A DNA stretch of 64,000 nt. Origin: Rhodobacter ferrooxidans. Lineage in GTDB: Bacteria > Pseudomonadota > Alphaproteobacteria > Rhodobacterales > Rhodobacteraceae. The stretch covers positions 62,001-126,000 of the forward strand of contig NZ_ACYY01000004.1 of assembly GCF_000176015.1 (NCBI RefSeq), read 5' to 3'. This document shows, piece by piece, positions 35,584 through 44,919 of this stretch; position 1 is the stretch's first letter, and each line of letters opens with the position of its first letter. The notes under the pieces are model-generated. The model ran no database searches. It was not told where the DNA came from and saw only the letters and a list, made by a program, of their open reading frames with translations. Made by a program: the position numbers and the translations under genes.

Positions 35584-36228
35584 ATGTCCAGCATTGACAG
35601 CGCCTTTCTGATTGCGGTGTTCCGCCGCGCCGCCGACCGGCTTGAAGCCGAGCGTCAGGCGCTGTGCGCGCTGGATGGCGAGATCGGCGACGGTGATCAC
35701 GGCACCTCGATGGCCAACGGTTTTGCCGCCATCAACGACCACCTGCGCGGCATGGCCCGGCAGGAGGCAACGCCCGCCGCGGTGCTGCGCGACGCCGCCT
35801 CGACCTTTCTGGCCGAGGTCGGCGCCACGGTCGGGCCGCTGTATGCCACCGCCTTTCTGCACGGCGCGCGGCTGCTGGAGGCGGGCGATCTTGACCGGCA
35901 GCAGATCGGCCGGCTGGTGGTGGCGATGGCCGACGGCATCAAGGCGCGCGGGCAGGCCGAACTCGGTGACAAGACCATGATCGACGTGTGGTATCCCGCA
36001 GGTCACGCCGCCATCGCCGCAGCCGCCGAAGGCGGCAGCCCCGCCGAGGTGGCGCGGGCGCTGCGCATGGCAGCCGAACAGGCCCGCGAAACCACGGTCA
36101 CGATGATCGCCGCCCGCGGCCGGGCCTCGCGTCTGAAAGAGCGCAGCCTTGGCCATCTTGACCCCGGCGGCGCTTCGGCGGCGATCATTCTGGCGGCCAT
36201 CGCCGACACTCTGGCAAGCGCCGCCTGA
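35584..36228 (+). CDS. Second DhaL-type kinase subunit
   Basis: 214 residues, only distantly similar to the DhaL just upstream. The aspartate cluster is intact (LDGEIGDGDHGTSMANGF), as are GATVGPLYATAF and LGDKTMIDVWYPAG, so it should bind nucleotide. Its stop overlaps by one base the start of the next gene, whose C-terminal half is a DhaK domain. The pairing suggests the second DhaL serves the DhaK domain of the regulator fusion rather than the separate DhaK. Confidence 0.83.
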   Translation: MSSIDSAFLIAVFRRAADRLEAERQALCALDGEIGDGDHGTSMANGFAAINDHLRGMARQEATPAAVLRDAASTFLAEVGATVGPLYATAFLHGARLLEAGDLDRQQIGRLVVAMADGIKARGQAELGDKTMIDVWYPAGHAAIAAAAEGGSPAEVARALRMAAEQARETTVTMIAARGRASRLKERSLGHLDPGGASAAIILAAIADTLASAA

Positions 36229-38303
36229 TGGCCGCCCCGCGCCCCCGCAGCGTCAAGGACATGGCCCGGCTGGGCCGCCCGCCGCTGCGCTTTGGCGACG
36301 ACCCGCTGCTGCTGGCAAGCTGGCTGTATTACGAAGAGGGGCTGACCCAAAGCGAGATTGCCGACCAGCTTGGCGCCTCGCGCCCCACGGTGAACGCCTA
36401 TCTGGCCGACGCGCGGTCCAGCGGCATCGTCAACATCTCGATCTCGGCGCCACGGCTGCGCGCGCTGTCGATCGCCCGCGCCATCGAAGAGCATTTCGGC
36501 ATCGACGATTGCCTCGTGGTGCCCGGCGAGGGCGGCGAGCGGTCGATCTTCGACCGGCTGGGCGGGGCGGGGGCGCTGGCGGTGAAGTCGGTGATCCATT
36601 CGGGCGACATCATCGGCATCTCGTGGGGGCGCACCATGCTGGCGCTGGCCAATGCGGTGCGCGATATCCACGTGATCGACGTGACGGTGGTGCAATCCAC
36701 CGGCGGCACCACGGCGGCGATCAACTACACGCCCGAGGCCTGTGCCACAAGGCTGGCCGAACGGCTGAACGCCAGCTTCGTGCCGATCTCGGCCCCGGCC
36801 ATCGTGTCGTCGCCCGAAGCCAAGCGGATGCTGGAACGCGAGCCGGTGATCGCCGAGCAATTGCAGAACCTGCAACGGCTGGACCGCATCTTCTTTGGCG
36901 TCTCCAGCCTGCGGCCTTCATCGACGATCTACAATTCCGGCTTTTTCGATTCGCACCTGCAGCAGGTCTATGCCGGGGCGGTCGGCTCGATGCTGGGCCG
37001 GATCATTGACGCGCAGGGCAACGAGGTGGACGGACCGCTGCGCGACCGCACCATCGGGCTTGATCTGGACCAGTTGCGCAAGGTGCCGACGCGGGTGCTG
37101 ATTGCCGGCGGCTATGACAAGGTGCCGCCGATCCTGGCAGCCTTGCACGGCGGCGCGGTGACGACGCTGGTGACCGACGTGGCCACCGCCGAGGGCATCC
37201 TGCGCGCCGACGGGGTGGCGGTGGAAAAGATCGGGGTGCGGCGTGCTTCGGCCACCCCGGCCAGAAGCGACCTGCTGCGCAGCCGGATCAAGAAATTCCT
37301 GAACAGCCCGAAAGACGCGGTGAACGAGGCGCTGGAAGGGGCTTTCGCCGCCTTTCCCGACCATATCGAGCCGATCGACGGCTCGCCCCGCGCCATCCGC
37401 GCCCGGGCCGCCAAGCCTGCCGGCAAGGTTGGCGTGGTCATCGGTGGCGGCGCGGGGCACGAACCCAGCTTTCTGGGCTTTGTCGGCCCGGGGCTGGCGG
37501 ATGCGGTGGCAGTCGGCAACGTCTTTGCCTCGCCGCCGCCCGACCGGGTGCTGGCCTGCACCCGCGACGCGCACCGTGGCGCAGGCGTGCTGTATGTTTA
37601 TGGCAACTATACCGGCGACGTGATGAACTTCGACATGGCGGCCGATCTGGCCGGGGCCGAGGGCATCGAGGTGCGCACGGTGCTGACCAGCGACGACATC
37701 GCCTCGGCAGCGCACGACGACCGCGCGGCGCGGCGCGGCACGGCGGGCAATGTCTTCGTGTTCAAGATCGCCGGGGCGGCCAGTGCCCGGATGTATGGGC
37801 TGGCCGAATGTGAGCGGCTGGCGCGCAAGGCCAACGACGCCTGCCACACCATCGGCGTGGCGATGGAAAGCTGCTCGATGCCCGACACCCAGCGGCCCAG
37901 CTTCAAGATCGGCGAGGACGACATGGAATTCGGCGTCGGCGTCCATGGCGAGCCGGGGGTGACGCGGGTGCCGATCGAAAGCGCCGACCGCATCGTGGAC
38001 CAGATCTGCGACCGGATCTTTGCCGAGATGCAGCCGCGTCCCGGCGACCGGGTGGCGGTGCTGGTCAACTCGCTGGGTGGCACGCCGATGATGGAGTTGC
38101 TGATCCTGAACCGGCGGCTGCGCAAACGGCTGGAAGCGCGCGAGATCGCAGTGCACAGCACGCTGGTCGGGCATTACTGCACCTCGCTTGACATGATCGG
38201 GGCCTCGATCACGCTGATGAAGCTGGACGACGAGCTGACCGGCCTGCTTGACGACCCCTGCGACGGCTTTGCCTGGAGCTTTTCCGGGCGCAGGCCAAGC
38301 TGA
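36228..38303 (+). CDS. SorC/DeoR-type sugar-binding regulator fused to a DhaK domain
   Basis: 691 residues. Residues about 37-68 form a helix-turn-helix (GLTQSEIADQLGASRPTVNA), followed to about 340 by the SorC sugar-sensing domain (SGDIIGISWGRTMLALANAV, GGYDKVPPILAAL). From about 346 a complete DhaK follows: IGGGAGHEPSFLGFVG, YGNYTGDVMNFD and the substrate-binding histidine at 573 in GVHGEPG. Kinase residues look intact, so it may bind the ketose covalently as well as sense its phosphate. Start overlaps the DhaL stop (TGATG). Last gene of the operon. Confidence 0.88.
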   Translation: MAAPRPRSVKDMARLGRPPLRFGDDPLLLASWLYYEEGLTQSEIADQLGASRPTVNAYLADARSSGIVNISISAPRLRALSIARAIEEHFGIDDCLVVPGEGGERSIFDRLGGAGALAVKSVIHSGDIIGISWGRTMLALANAVRDIHVIDVTVVQSTGGTTAAINYTPEACATRLAERLNASFVPISAPAIVSSPEAKRMLEREPVIAEQLQNLQRLDRIFFGVSSLRPSSTIYNSGFFDSHLQQVYAGAVGSMLGRIIDAQGNEVDGPLRDRTIGLDLDQLRKVPTRVLIAGGYDKVPPILAALHGGAVTTLVTDVATAEGILRADGVAVEKIGVRRASATPARSDLLRSRIKKFLNSPKDAVNEALEGAFAAFPDHIEPIDGSPRAIRARAAKPAGKVGVVIGGGAGHEPSFLGFVGPGLADAVAVGNVFASPPPDRVLACTRDAHRGAGVLYVYGNYTGDVMNFDMAADLAGAEGIEVRTVLTSDDIASAAHDDRAARRGTAGNVFVFKIAGAASARMYGLAECERLARKANDACHTIGVAMESCSMPDTQRPSFKIGEDDMEFGVGVHGEPGVTRVPIESADRIVDQICDRIFAEMQPRPGDRVAVLVNSLGGTPMMELLILNRRLRKRLEAREIAVHSTLVGHYCTSLDMIGASITLMKLDDELTGLLDDPCDGFAWSFSGRRPS

Positions 38304-38478
38304 AGCTTGCAGGCCAGAATAGACCGGGTGGGTCTTGTCTTGGTGCCCACGAAACCGGCTGTGCCCTGTTCCGGGTGGGCAGGACGGCGCTTTTCCTGCG
38401 GTGAAACCGAGGCCTGGTGCGGTTGTTTTGTGGCCCTTGCGCGTTTGGCAAAGACGGCAGTCGGTTGGGCTGTGCGAC

Positions 38479-39786
38479 CTAGCCTTTCGGCCGCAAATCC
38501 ACCACCCGCAGCGCCTTGCCCGCACTGCGCGCCACGCTGCCCGGCGGCCCCACCCGGATATCGGCCGACATCCCCAGCGTCTGCTTGATCCGCTTGCCCA
38601 GCCGTGCCGCGATCTGCGCCCGGGTTGCGTCATCGCAAGGGCTGGCGGTTTCCACCAGCACCGCCATGCCGTCCATCCGGCCCTGACGGCTGAGTTCGAT
38701 CTGGAAATGCGGCGCAAGGCCGGGTTGCGCCAGCACCTGCTCCTCGATCTGCCCCGGAAACAGGTTGACGCCGCGCAGGATGATCATGTCGTCACTGCGC
38801 CCCAGCACCTTGTCGATCCGCCGCATCGTGCGCGCCGTGCCAGGCAACAACCGGGTCAGATCGCGGGTGCGATAGCGGATGATCGGCAGCGCCTCCTTGG
38901 TCAGCGAGGTCAGCACCAACTCGCCAAAGGCACCATCGGGCAGCACGGCGCCGGTGTCGGGGTCGATGATCTCGGGGTAGAAATGGTCCTCCCACAGATG
39001 CGGGCCATCCTTGGTTTCCACACATTCCATCGCCACCCCAGGCCCCATCACCTCGGAAAGCCCATAGCAATCAATGGCATGCATGTCGAACGCGCCCTCG
39101 ATCTCGGCGCGCATGGCGTTGGTCCAGGGCTCGCCGCCCAACATGCTGGTTTGCAGCGGGCTGGCCACCGGGTCGCGGCCTTGCGCGCGGTATTCATCCA
39201 GAATCGACAACAGGTAGCTGGGCGTCACGCAAATCGTGGTGGCACCGAAATCCTCGATCAGCGTCACCTGTCGCGGCGTCATGCCACCCGACACCGGCAC
39301 CACGGTGCAACCCAGGCGTTCCGCTCCGTAATGCGCGCCGAAGCCGCCGGTAAACAGCCCGTAGCCATAGGCCACATGCACCACATCGCCCGGACGGGTG
39401 CCCGCCGCCCGCAGGCTGCGCGCCATCAGCCCCGACCAGGTGTCCAGATCGCGGGCGGAATAGCCGACCACCGTGGGCTTGCCGGTGGTGCCCGAGGAGG
39501 CGTGCAGCCGCACCAGCTGTTGCCGCGGCACGGCAAACATCCCGAACGGATAGGCCGCCCGCAGATCGGCCTTTTCGGTGAAGGGAAAGCGGGCGATATC
39601 GTCCAACTGGCGCAGGTCGCCCGGATGCACGCCCGCGGCTGCAAACTTCGCCGCCACCCCTGGCATGTTGGCATGGGCATGGCGCAGTGTGGCTTGCAGC
39701 CGCGTCCGTTGCAGCGCCGAAATCTCGTCGCGCGAGGCGGTCTCGATCGGGTCCAGATCGGCGGGGTTCGGGGTCAGGTCACGCAT
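38479..39786 (-). CDS. paaK: Phenylacetate-CoA ligase-type adenylate-forming enzyme
   Basis: 435 residues. The ATP loop is LHASSGTTGKPTVVGYSARD, the adenylate-binding motif CYGLSEVMGPG, the hinge region IRYRTRDLTRL and the C-terminal catalytic lysine lies in SAGKALRVVDL. Sequence and length match PaaK, which activates phenylacetate to phenylacetyl-CoA. No other paa genes are in the window, so a related aryl acid substrate is possible. Convergent with the sugar operon; the 175 bp between them contain nothing I recognise. Confidence 0.85.
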   Translation of the reverse strand: MRDLTPNPADLDPIETASRDEISALQRTRLQATLRHAHANMPGVAAKFAAAGVHPGDLRQLDDIARFPFTEKADLRAAYPFGMFAVPRQQLVRLHASSGTTGKPTVVGYSARDLDTWSGLMARSLRAAGTRPGDVVHVAYGYGLFTGGFGAHYGAERLGCTVVPVSGGMTPRQVTLIEDFGATTICVTPSYLLSILDEYRAQGRDPVASPLQTSMLGGEPWTNAMRAEIEGAFDMHAIDCYGLSEVMGPGVAMECVETKDGPHLWEDHFYPEIIDPDTGAVLPDGAFGELVLTSLTKEALPIIRYRTRDLTRLLPGTARTMRRIDKVLGRSDDMIILRGVNLFPGQIEEQVLAQPGLAPHFQIELSRQGRMDGMAVLVETASPCDDATRAQIAARLGKRIKQTLGMSADIRVGPPGSVARSAGKALRVVDLRPKG

Positions 39787-39881
39787 GGGCAGGCTCGCTG
39801 GGGGCGTTTCGCAACGGTTTGCGCCGGGTTTCTGACGATCCTGTGGCGGGATGCAAGTCTGCGCGCGATATTTCGCGTCTG

Positions 39882-41153
39882 TCAGCCGTTTTCCCGCAGG
39901 ATGCTGCCCGCCAGATACAATGAGCCGCAGATCAGCACCCGCGCTGCGGGGTCATCTGCCGCAATATCGGCCAGCGCGGCGGCAACCGAAACCGCCGTGG
40001 TGGCCTGCATCCCGGCGGCAAGGGCGGCGGCACAGGTGGCTTCGGCGGGCAGGGTGTTGGCCTCGCCGGGGATCGACACCGCGTGCAGGCTTTGCACCTG
40101 TGGCGCCAGCGGCGCCAGATAGCCACCGATGTCCTTGGTGTTCAGCATGCCGCAGATCAGATGCGTCGGGCGCTTTGGCATTGCCGCCAGGGTTGCGGCA
40201 ATCGCCTGGCCGCCCGCCGGATTGTGGCCGCCGTCCAGCCAAAGCTCGACCCCCGGCGCGCTTGCGGCCAGCGGCCCCGTGCGCAACCGCTGCATCCGGG
40301 CCGGCCATTCGGCGCGGGTCACCGCGGCTTCGCAGGCGGCGGCGTCAAAGCCCAGAAACCGCAAGGCCGCCAGCGCCGCCCCGGCATTGTCGATCTGATG
40401 CGGGCCGGGCAGGTTGGGCAGCGGCAGGTCCAGCAAGCCATTGCCATCCTGAAACACCAGCCGCCCGGCCTCGGCCCAGACATGCCAATCCTGCCCCTGC
40501 GCCAGCAGCGGTGCCCCCAGCCTTGCGGCGCGAGTCTCGATCACCACCAGCCCGTCTTCGGCCTGCGGGCCGACCACGCAAGGGGTCAGGCGCTTGATAA
40601 TCCCGGCTTTTTCGCCAGCGATTTCCGCCAGCGTCTCGCCCAGATACTGCTGATGGTCGATGGAAACCGGGGTGATGATGCACAGCGCCGGGTGTTCCAC
40701 CACATTGGTCGCATCCAGCCGCCCGCCAAGGCCGACCTCCAGTAGGGTGTAATCGGCGGGCGTGCGCGCGAATGCCAGAAACGCCGCACAGGTGGTGATC
40801 TCGAAAAACGTGATCTCGTCAGGGCCGTTGGCGGCCACGCACTCATCCAGCAAGGCGGTCAGCGCCGGTTCCGAGATCAGTTCCCCCGCCAGCCGGATGC
40901 GTTCGTGAAACCGCGCCAGATGCGGCGAGGTATAGGCGTGAACGGTTTTGCCAGCCGCCTCCATCCCGGCGCGAATCATCGCCTGGGTCGAGCCTTTGCC
41001 ATTGGTGCCCGCGATATGAATCACCGGCGGCAGCCGCCGCTCGGGGTTGCCAAGGGCGGTCAGCAGCCGGTGCACCCGGTCCAAGGTCAGGTCGATGACC
41101 TTGGGATGCAGGGTCATCATCCGTTGCAGAACGGCATCCGAGCCGGAGGTCAT
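39882..41153 (-). CDS. folC: Bifunctional folylpolyglutamate/dihydrofolate synthase
   Basis: 423 residues of the Mur-ligase type. ATP loop [18 protein letters not shown], then [47 protein letters not shown] and [12 protein letters not shown]. It adds glutamate to folates in the cytoplasm. ATG 41153 overlaps the accD stop (ATGA), the standard accD-folC arrangement of proteobacteria. The frame continues upstream only antiparallel to accD's tail. Confidence 0.95.
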   Translation of the reverse strand: MTSGSDAVLQRMMTLHPKVIDLTLDRVHRLLTALGNPERRLPPVIHIAGTNGKGSTQAMIRAGMEAAGKTVHAYTSPHLARFHERIRLAGELISEPALTALLDECVAANGPDEITFFEITTCAAFLAFARTPADYTLLEVGLGGRLDATNVVEHPALCIITPVSIDHQQYLGETLAEIAGEKAGIIKRLTPCVVGPQAEDGLVVIETRAARLGAPLLAQGQDWHVWAEAGRLVFQDGNGLLDLPLPNLPGPHQIDNAGAALAALRFLGFDAAACEAAVTRAEWPARMQRLRTGPLAASAPGVELWLDGGHNPAGGQAIAATLAAMPKRPTHLICGMLNTKDIGGYLAPLAPQVQSLHAVSIPGEANTLPAEATCAAALAAGMQATTAVSVAAALADIAADDPAARVLICGSLYLAGSILRENG

Positions 41154-42319
41154 TTCTCGGCGGTGGCGGTTTCGTCCGGGATTTCGGTCGGCGCGTCTTC
41201 CGGCATCGATTCCGGCAGGTCGATCGGCATCTCGACCGGCGGCTGCGGTGCGGGCTCGGGCTGCGGTTCCGGCACCGGCACCGGCTCGGGCACCACCACG
41301 GGTTCCGGTTCCACCGGCACTTCGACCGGGGCGGGTTCCGGCGCAACTGCGGCAGCGGCAGCGGCGGCCACGACCACCGGCACCACTTCGGGTTCCACCA
41401 CCGGCGCAGGCGTCACCACCGGGGCGACAGTGCTGGCATCCGGTGCCGGCAGATCGCCCGCCACTGCCGGCGGCAAGCCGCACAGCATGCGCAGGATGGT
41501 CACCAGCTCGTCCTTCAAGGCCTTGCGATGGGTCACGCGGTCCAGCATGCCATGGTCCAGCAGGTATTCGGCGCGCTGGAAGCCCTCGGGCAGCTTTTCG
41601 CGGATCGTCTGTTCGATCACCCGTGGCCCGGCAAAACAGATCAGCGCGCCCGGCTCGGCAATCTGCACGTCGCCCAGCATGGCATAGGAAGCCGTCACAC
41701 CACCGGTGGTGGGGTGGGTCAACACGACCACATACGGCAGCCCCGCCTCTTTCAGCATCTGCACCGCCACGGTGCTGCGCGGCATCTGCATCAGGCTGAG
41801 AATACCTTCCTGCATCCGTGCACCGCCAGCAGCGGCAAACAGCACCAAGGGCCGGTTCAGCGCCACGGCGCGTTGGGCGGCGGCAATGATCGCATTGCCG
41901 ACATACATCCCCATCGAGCCGCCCATGAACGAGAAATCCTGACCGATGGCCACGATCGGCGTGCGGCCAATCTCGCCCTCGGCCACCAGCATGGCGTCTT
42001 TCTCGCCGCTGGCTTTCTGCGCGGCCTTCAGCCGTTCGGGATATTTCTTCTGGTCGCGAAAATGCAACGGATCGGCGGCCACATCGGGCACGCGGACCTC
42101 AAGAAACTTGCCATTGTCGAACAACGCCTTGAACCGCTCGCGCGGGGTGATCGCCATGTGGTGATCACAACTGGTGCACACGTTCAGATTGTCCGACAGT
42201 TCGCGGTGGAACAGCATGGTCCCGCATTCGGGGCACTTGGTCCACAGATTTTCCGGCACCTCGCGGCGGGAAAACAGCGAATTGATCTTCGGGCGGACGT
42301 AGTTGGTGATCCAGTTCAT
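41150..42319 (-). CDS. accD: Acetyl-CoA carboxylase carboxyltransferase subunit beta with long low-complexity tail
   Basis: 389 residues. Zinc ribbon Cys29, Cys32, Cys48, Cys51 (CPEC and CTSC), then the carboxyltransferase core ([57 protein letters not shown]), which ends near residue 285. It transfers carboxyl from biotin to acetyl-CoA together with AccA. About 100 further residues are almost only Pro, Val, Glu and Ala ([11 protein letters not shown], then alternating P-E-P), an extension not needed for activity. AAGGG before ATG 42319. Confidence 0.94.
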   Translation of the reverse strand: MNWITNYVRPKINSLFSRREVPENLWTKCPECGTMLFHRELSDNLNVCTSCDHHMAITPRERFKALFDNGKFLEVRVPDVAADPLHFRDQKKYPERLKAAQKASGEKDAMLVAEGEIGRTPIVAIGQDFSFMGGSMGMYVGNAIIAAAQRAVALNRPLVLFAAAGGARMQEGILSLMQMPRSTVAVQMLKEAGLPYVVVLTHPTTGGVTASYAMLGDVQIAEPGALICFAGPRVIEQTIREKLPEGFQRAEYLLDHGMLDRVTHRKALKDELVTILRMLCGLPPAVAGDLPAPDASTVAPVVTPAPVVEPEVVPVVVAAAAAAAVAPEPAPVEVPVEPEPVVVPEPVPVPEPQPEPAPQPPVEMPIDLPESMPEDAPTEIPDETATAEK

Positions 42320-42466
42320 GGTGGGGGCCCTTTGATCGTTCAGGTTTGGACCGCAATAAGCCGCAGGGGGCAAAATTGCAATCGGGATGGATACGGGTGC
42401 GACGCCATGGCGCCTTTTCCGGGCTGAAATCCGCTCTAGCCGCCCTGGTGGATTTGCAAGTGCGAT

Positions 42467-42486
42467 CCCGCCGAATTCGCGGCGGG
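42467..42486. other. GC-rich hairpin between accD and a sulfotransferase gene
   Basis: CCCGCCG (42467-42473) and CGGCGGG (42480-42486) pair perfectly around AATTCG. It lies 20 bases beyond the sulfotransferase stop; without a T-run it is only a possible terminator. Confidence 0.4.
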
Positions 42487-42505
42487 TTCGGCGTGCCCGG
42501 TTGCG

Positions 42506-43261
42506 TCAGACCGGGTAACCCAGCGCCGCGAAATCGGCGGCATAGATCCGGGCGATGCTGGCGCGGGCTTGCGGCGTCATCAGCGCGTCGGCGCGACCGC
42601 CGTAGGCCGAGGGGTTGTTGCGTGGCACGGCCTTCACGCGGTCCAGCATCTGTGATGGCAGGCCAAAGCCCGCCATGGCATCACGGAAATCGGCGTCAAG
42701 GTTTTCCAGCCGGAACAAATGCGCATAGTGCAGCTTGTCCAGTGCCAGCAGCTCTGATTGCAGGGCGTAATGCGCATCAAACCCCGGTCCATGCTGTTCC
42801 AGCCCATCCAGCAGCGCCTGAAAACTCAGATGCCGCTGCATGTAGGCATTGCCGCGTGCCACCCGGCGCCAGGATTTCGGACCTTCCATGAATTGCCGCA
42901 GCTTGCCATAGGCATAAATGCCAAAGGCATATTGCTTGGTGTAGCGGTTGAGCTTGTTGTAATAGTTCGAAAGCACCCGGTCGGCAGGATTGCGGATATT
43001 CGCCAGCAGCTTGTGTTCGGGGAATTCCGCGTGGCTGCGCAGCACGCCGGCAGTATCGGTGTTGCTGAAGAACAGCCCCTGCGCTGCAAGCGTGCTTTCG
43101 GTCGAGGCCGAGCGGGCCAGTTTGCGGATGCCGTGCTCGCGCGGGTCAAATCCGGCCATGGTCAGGAAGATGTTGACCATGCTGCTCGAGCCGCATTTCG
43201 GCGTCAGCACATACAGGATTTTCGCGGGCTCGAAGCGGATGAGGTTCAAGGACTGTTCCAT
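42506..43261 (-). CDS. Sulfotransferase-family protein
   Basis: 251 residues, no signal peptide. LYVLTPKCGSSSMVNIF is a PAPS phosphosulfate-binding loop and NIRNPADRVLSNYYNKLNRY fits the 3'-phosphate motif, in the normal order. It is a second, distinct sulfotransferase; similarity to the one at 5.5 kb is limited to these motifs. The acceptor is unknown. Upstream of accD on the same strand, but a 186-bp gap with a hairpin argues against cotranscription. Confidence 0.78.
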   Translation of the reverse strand: MEQSLNLIRFEPAKILYVLTPKCGSSSMVNIFLTMAGFDPREHGIRKLARSASTESTLAAQGLFFSNTDTAGVLRSHAEFPEHKLLANIRNPADRVLSNYYNKLNRYTKQYAFGIYAYGKLRQFMEGPKSWRRVARGNAYMQRHLSFQALLDGLEQHGPGFDAHYALQSELLALDKLHYAHLFRLENLDADFRDAMAGFGLPSQMLDRVKAVPRNNPSAYGGRADALMTPQARASIARIYAADFAALGYPV

Positions 43262-43385
43262 GGCGCGTGTCTAGCCCGGTTCCTTTCGGCTGGCAAACTG
43301 ACATTTTGGCCGCTGATCCGGTCTTGCCCGTGCCTGGCGGGCCGCTTATCGCTGAGGCCGGGCGGTTCGGGCGTGGAAGGTGGTT

Positions 43386-43988
43386 ATGGTGATGCGGTTT
43401 GGTGCGGTGCGTGGAAGAATCGCTTGGCTGGCATGTCTGCCGCTGTTGCTGGCCTGCGTGCCCGGAGCGGGGATGCGGGTGCAGCCGGTGTTGGGCGGTG
43501 CGGTCAAGGTGGCAGCACCCGGCGGGTACTGCATCGACCCGACGGGGGTGATGCAAGGCGACGATTCGGCGCTGGTGCTGATCGGGCGCTGCACCGGCGG
43601 GCCGGGCACGCCGCAGGCCCGGGCGATTCTGACGGCGGCGGTGGCGGCGGCGGGCAGCGGCATGGACATTGCCGCCAACGGTCCGGCGCTGGCGGCCTAT
43701 TTCGGGTCGGATCAGGGCAGGGCGGCGCTCAGCCACAGCGGGCGGGCCGCAGCGGTGACGGTGCAGCAGGCGGCCGTTGCGGGGGATGCGTTCGTGATGC
43801 GCGTCACCGACACCAGCCCCAACCCCGACAGTCCGGCCGAGGCGGCAAGCTGGCGCGCGGTGCTGGGGGTGGCGGGGCATCTGGTGACGCTGACCGTCAC
43901 CGGCACCCAGGCGGCCCCCTTGTCGGCCACATCCGGGCGGGCGCTGCTGGACGGGTTTGTTGCCGCCACGCGGGCCGCAAACCGCTGA
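43386..43988 (+). CDS. Predicted lipoprotein, function unknown
   Basis: 200 residues. A hydrophobic signal ends in LPLLLAC with the lipobox cysteine at residue 24, so it should be lipidated. The mature part is alanine-, valine- and glycine-rich, with GGYCIDPTGVMQ early on and a cysteine in IGRCTGGPG; the two cysteines might form a disulfide. I do not recognise the family. ATG 43386 is five bases after GGAAGG; ATG 43392 is also possible. Confidence 0.65.
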   Translation: MVMRFGAVRGRIAWLACLPLLLACVPGAGMRVQPVLGGAVKVAAPGGYCIDPTGVMQGDDSALVLIGRCTGGPGTPQARAILTAAVAAAGSGMDIAANGPALAAYFGSDQGRAALSHSGRAAAVTVQQAAVAGDAFVMRVTDTSPNPDSPAEAASWRAVLGVAGHLVTLTVTGTQAAPLSATSGRALLDGFVAATRAANR

Positions 43989-44136
43989 CGTGGCGTCCCT
44001 TGCCAATTTTCTTTGTCACAGGCGGGCCGGTGGGGTGGAGTATTCACACTTTTGCAGCAATAAAAGAATCGTTTCCTCCTGAGCAACAATTCGGAGCAAT
44101 TGGCAGTGAAACGGCAGGATTGCGAGTAGCGCGGCG

Positions 44137-44910
44137 ATGGCAGGCAAGTTCAACAGCGTCCTCGACCGGATGACCAACCGGCGCTTTCTGCGGCGTTGGG
44201 AAAAGCTGGCCGACGAGGCTGACAATCTGAATCTGGAAGACCTGCGCGATCTGCGCGGCCGGGCGCGGCAGGTGCGCCGGCAGTTGGACCGGGTGATCCA
44301 TGTGGCCGAACACCGGCTGGCGCTGCCGGTGATCGGCTCGAACGCCATCCGCAAGCCGATGGGCGCCGACTGGGTCTGGCGCCCCGATCTGTGGCGCGGC
44401 GAGATTCCGGTGCCGGGGTTTTCCTCGGTGCCCGGCAAGGCCGAGATCTGCAACGGGGCCACGGTGTTCCACGACTGCCGCCGCAGCGAGCTGACGGTGC
44501 GCCAGATCCGCAACAACCGCGAGGTCGATCTGGCGCCGTTCGGGCTGCGGATGGACGTGTTCCGCTTTGACGGCAGTTTCCTGTCGCTGGTGCTGGATTT
44601 CCCGCCCGAAGGCATCGAGGGGCTGAAGCTGAAGCATCTGATCCGGCTGGATGCGGTGGTGGAGATGGAGAAGCCGCTGGAAATCTTTGCCCGGCTGAAC
44701 ATCAAGCACGGGCCGAACGTCGAACAGATCGTGCGCGAACTGCCGCTGGCCGCCGAAGAGGTGATGGTGGAGTTCGATCTGACCTATTCCAAGATGAACG
44801 AAAAGCGGGTGGAGAAGATCTGGGTCGATCTGATCTTCGAAGGGCCGGAGATGAACCAGATCATCCTGCGTGACGTGACCTTCTGCCGCCACCCGCGCGC
44901 CGATTTGTAA
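44137..44910 (+). CDS. DUF6478 family protein
   Basis: 257 residues, no signal or membrane segment. The N-terminal 55 residues are highly charged (RRFLRRWEKLADEADNLNLE) and probably helical; the rest (WVWRPDLWRGEIPVPGFSS, CNGATVFHDCRRSELTVRQ, LRLDAVVEMEKPLE) reads like a beta-sandwich. It matches a conserved Rhodobacterales family of unknown function, probably acting on or near glycans. It is followed 9 bp later by a small protein gene and may be cotranscribed with it. Confidence 0.7.
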   Translation: MAGKFNSVLDRMTNRRFLRRWEKLADEADNLNLEDLRDLRGRARQVRRQLDRVIHVAEHRLALPVIGSNAIRKPMGADWVWRPDLWRGEIPVPGFSSVPGKAEICNGATVFHDCRRSELTVRQIRNNREVDLAPFGLRMDVFRFDGSFLSLVLDFPPEGIEGLKLKHLIRLDAVVEMEKPLEIFARLNIKHGPNVEQIVRELPLAAEEVMVEFDLTYSKMNEKRVEKIWVDLIFEGPEMNQIILRDVTFCRHPRADL

Positions 44911-44919
44911 GGAGGAATG

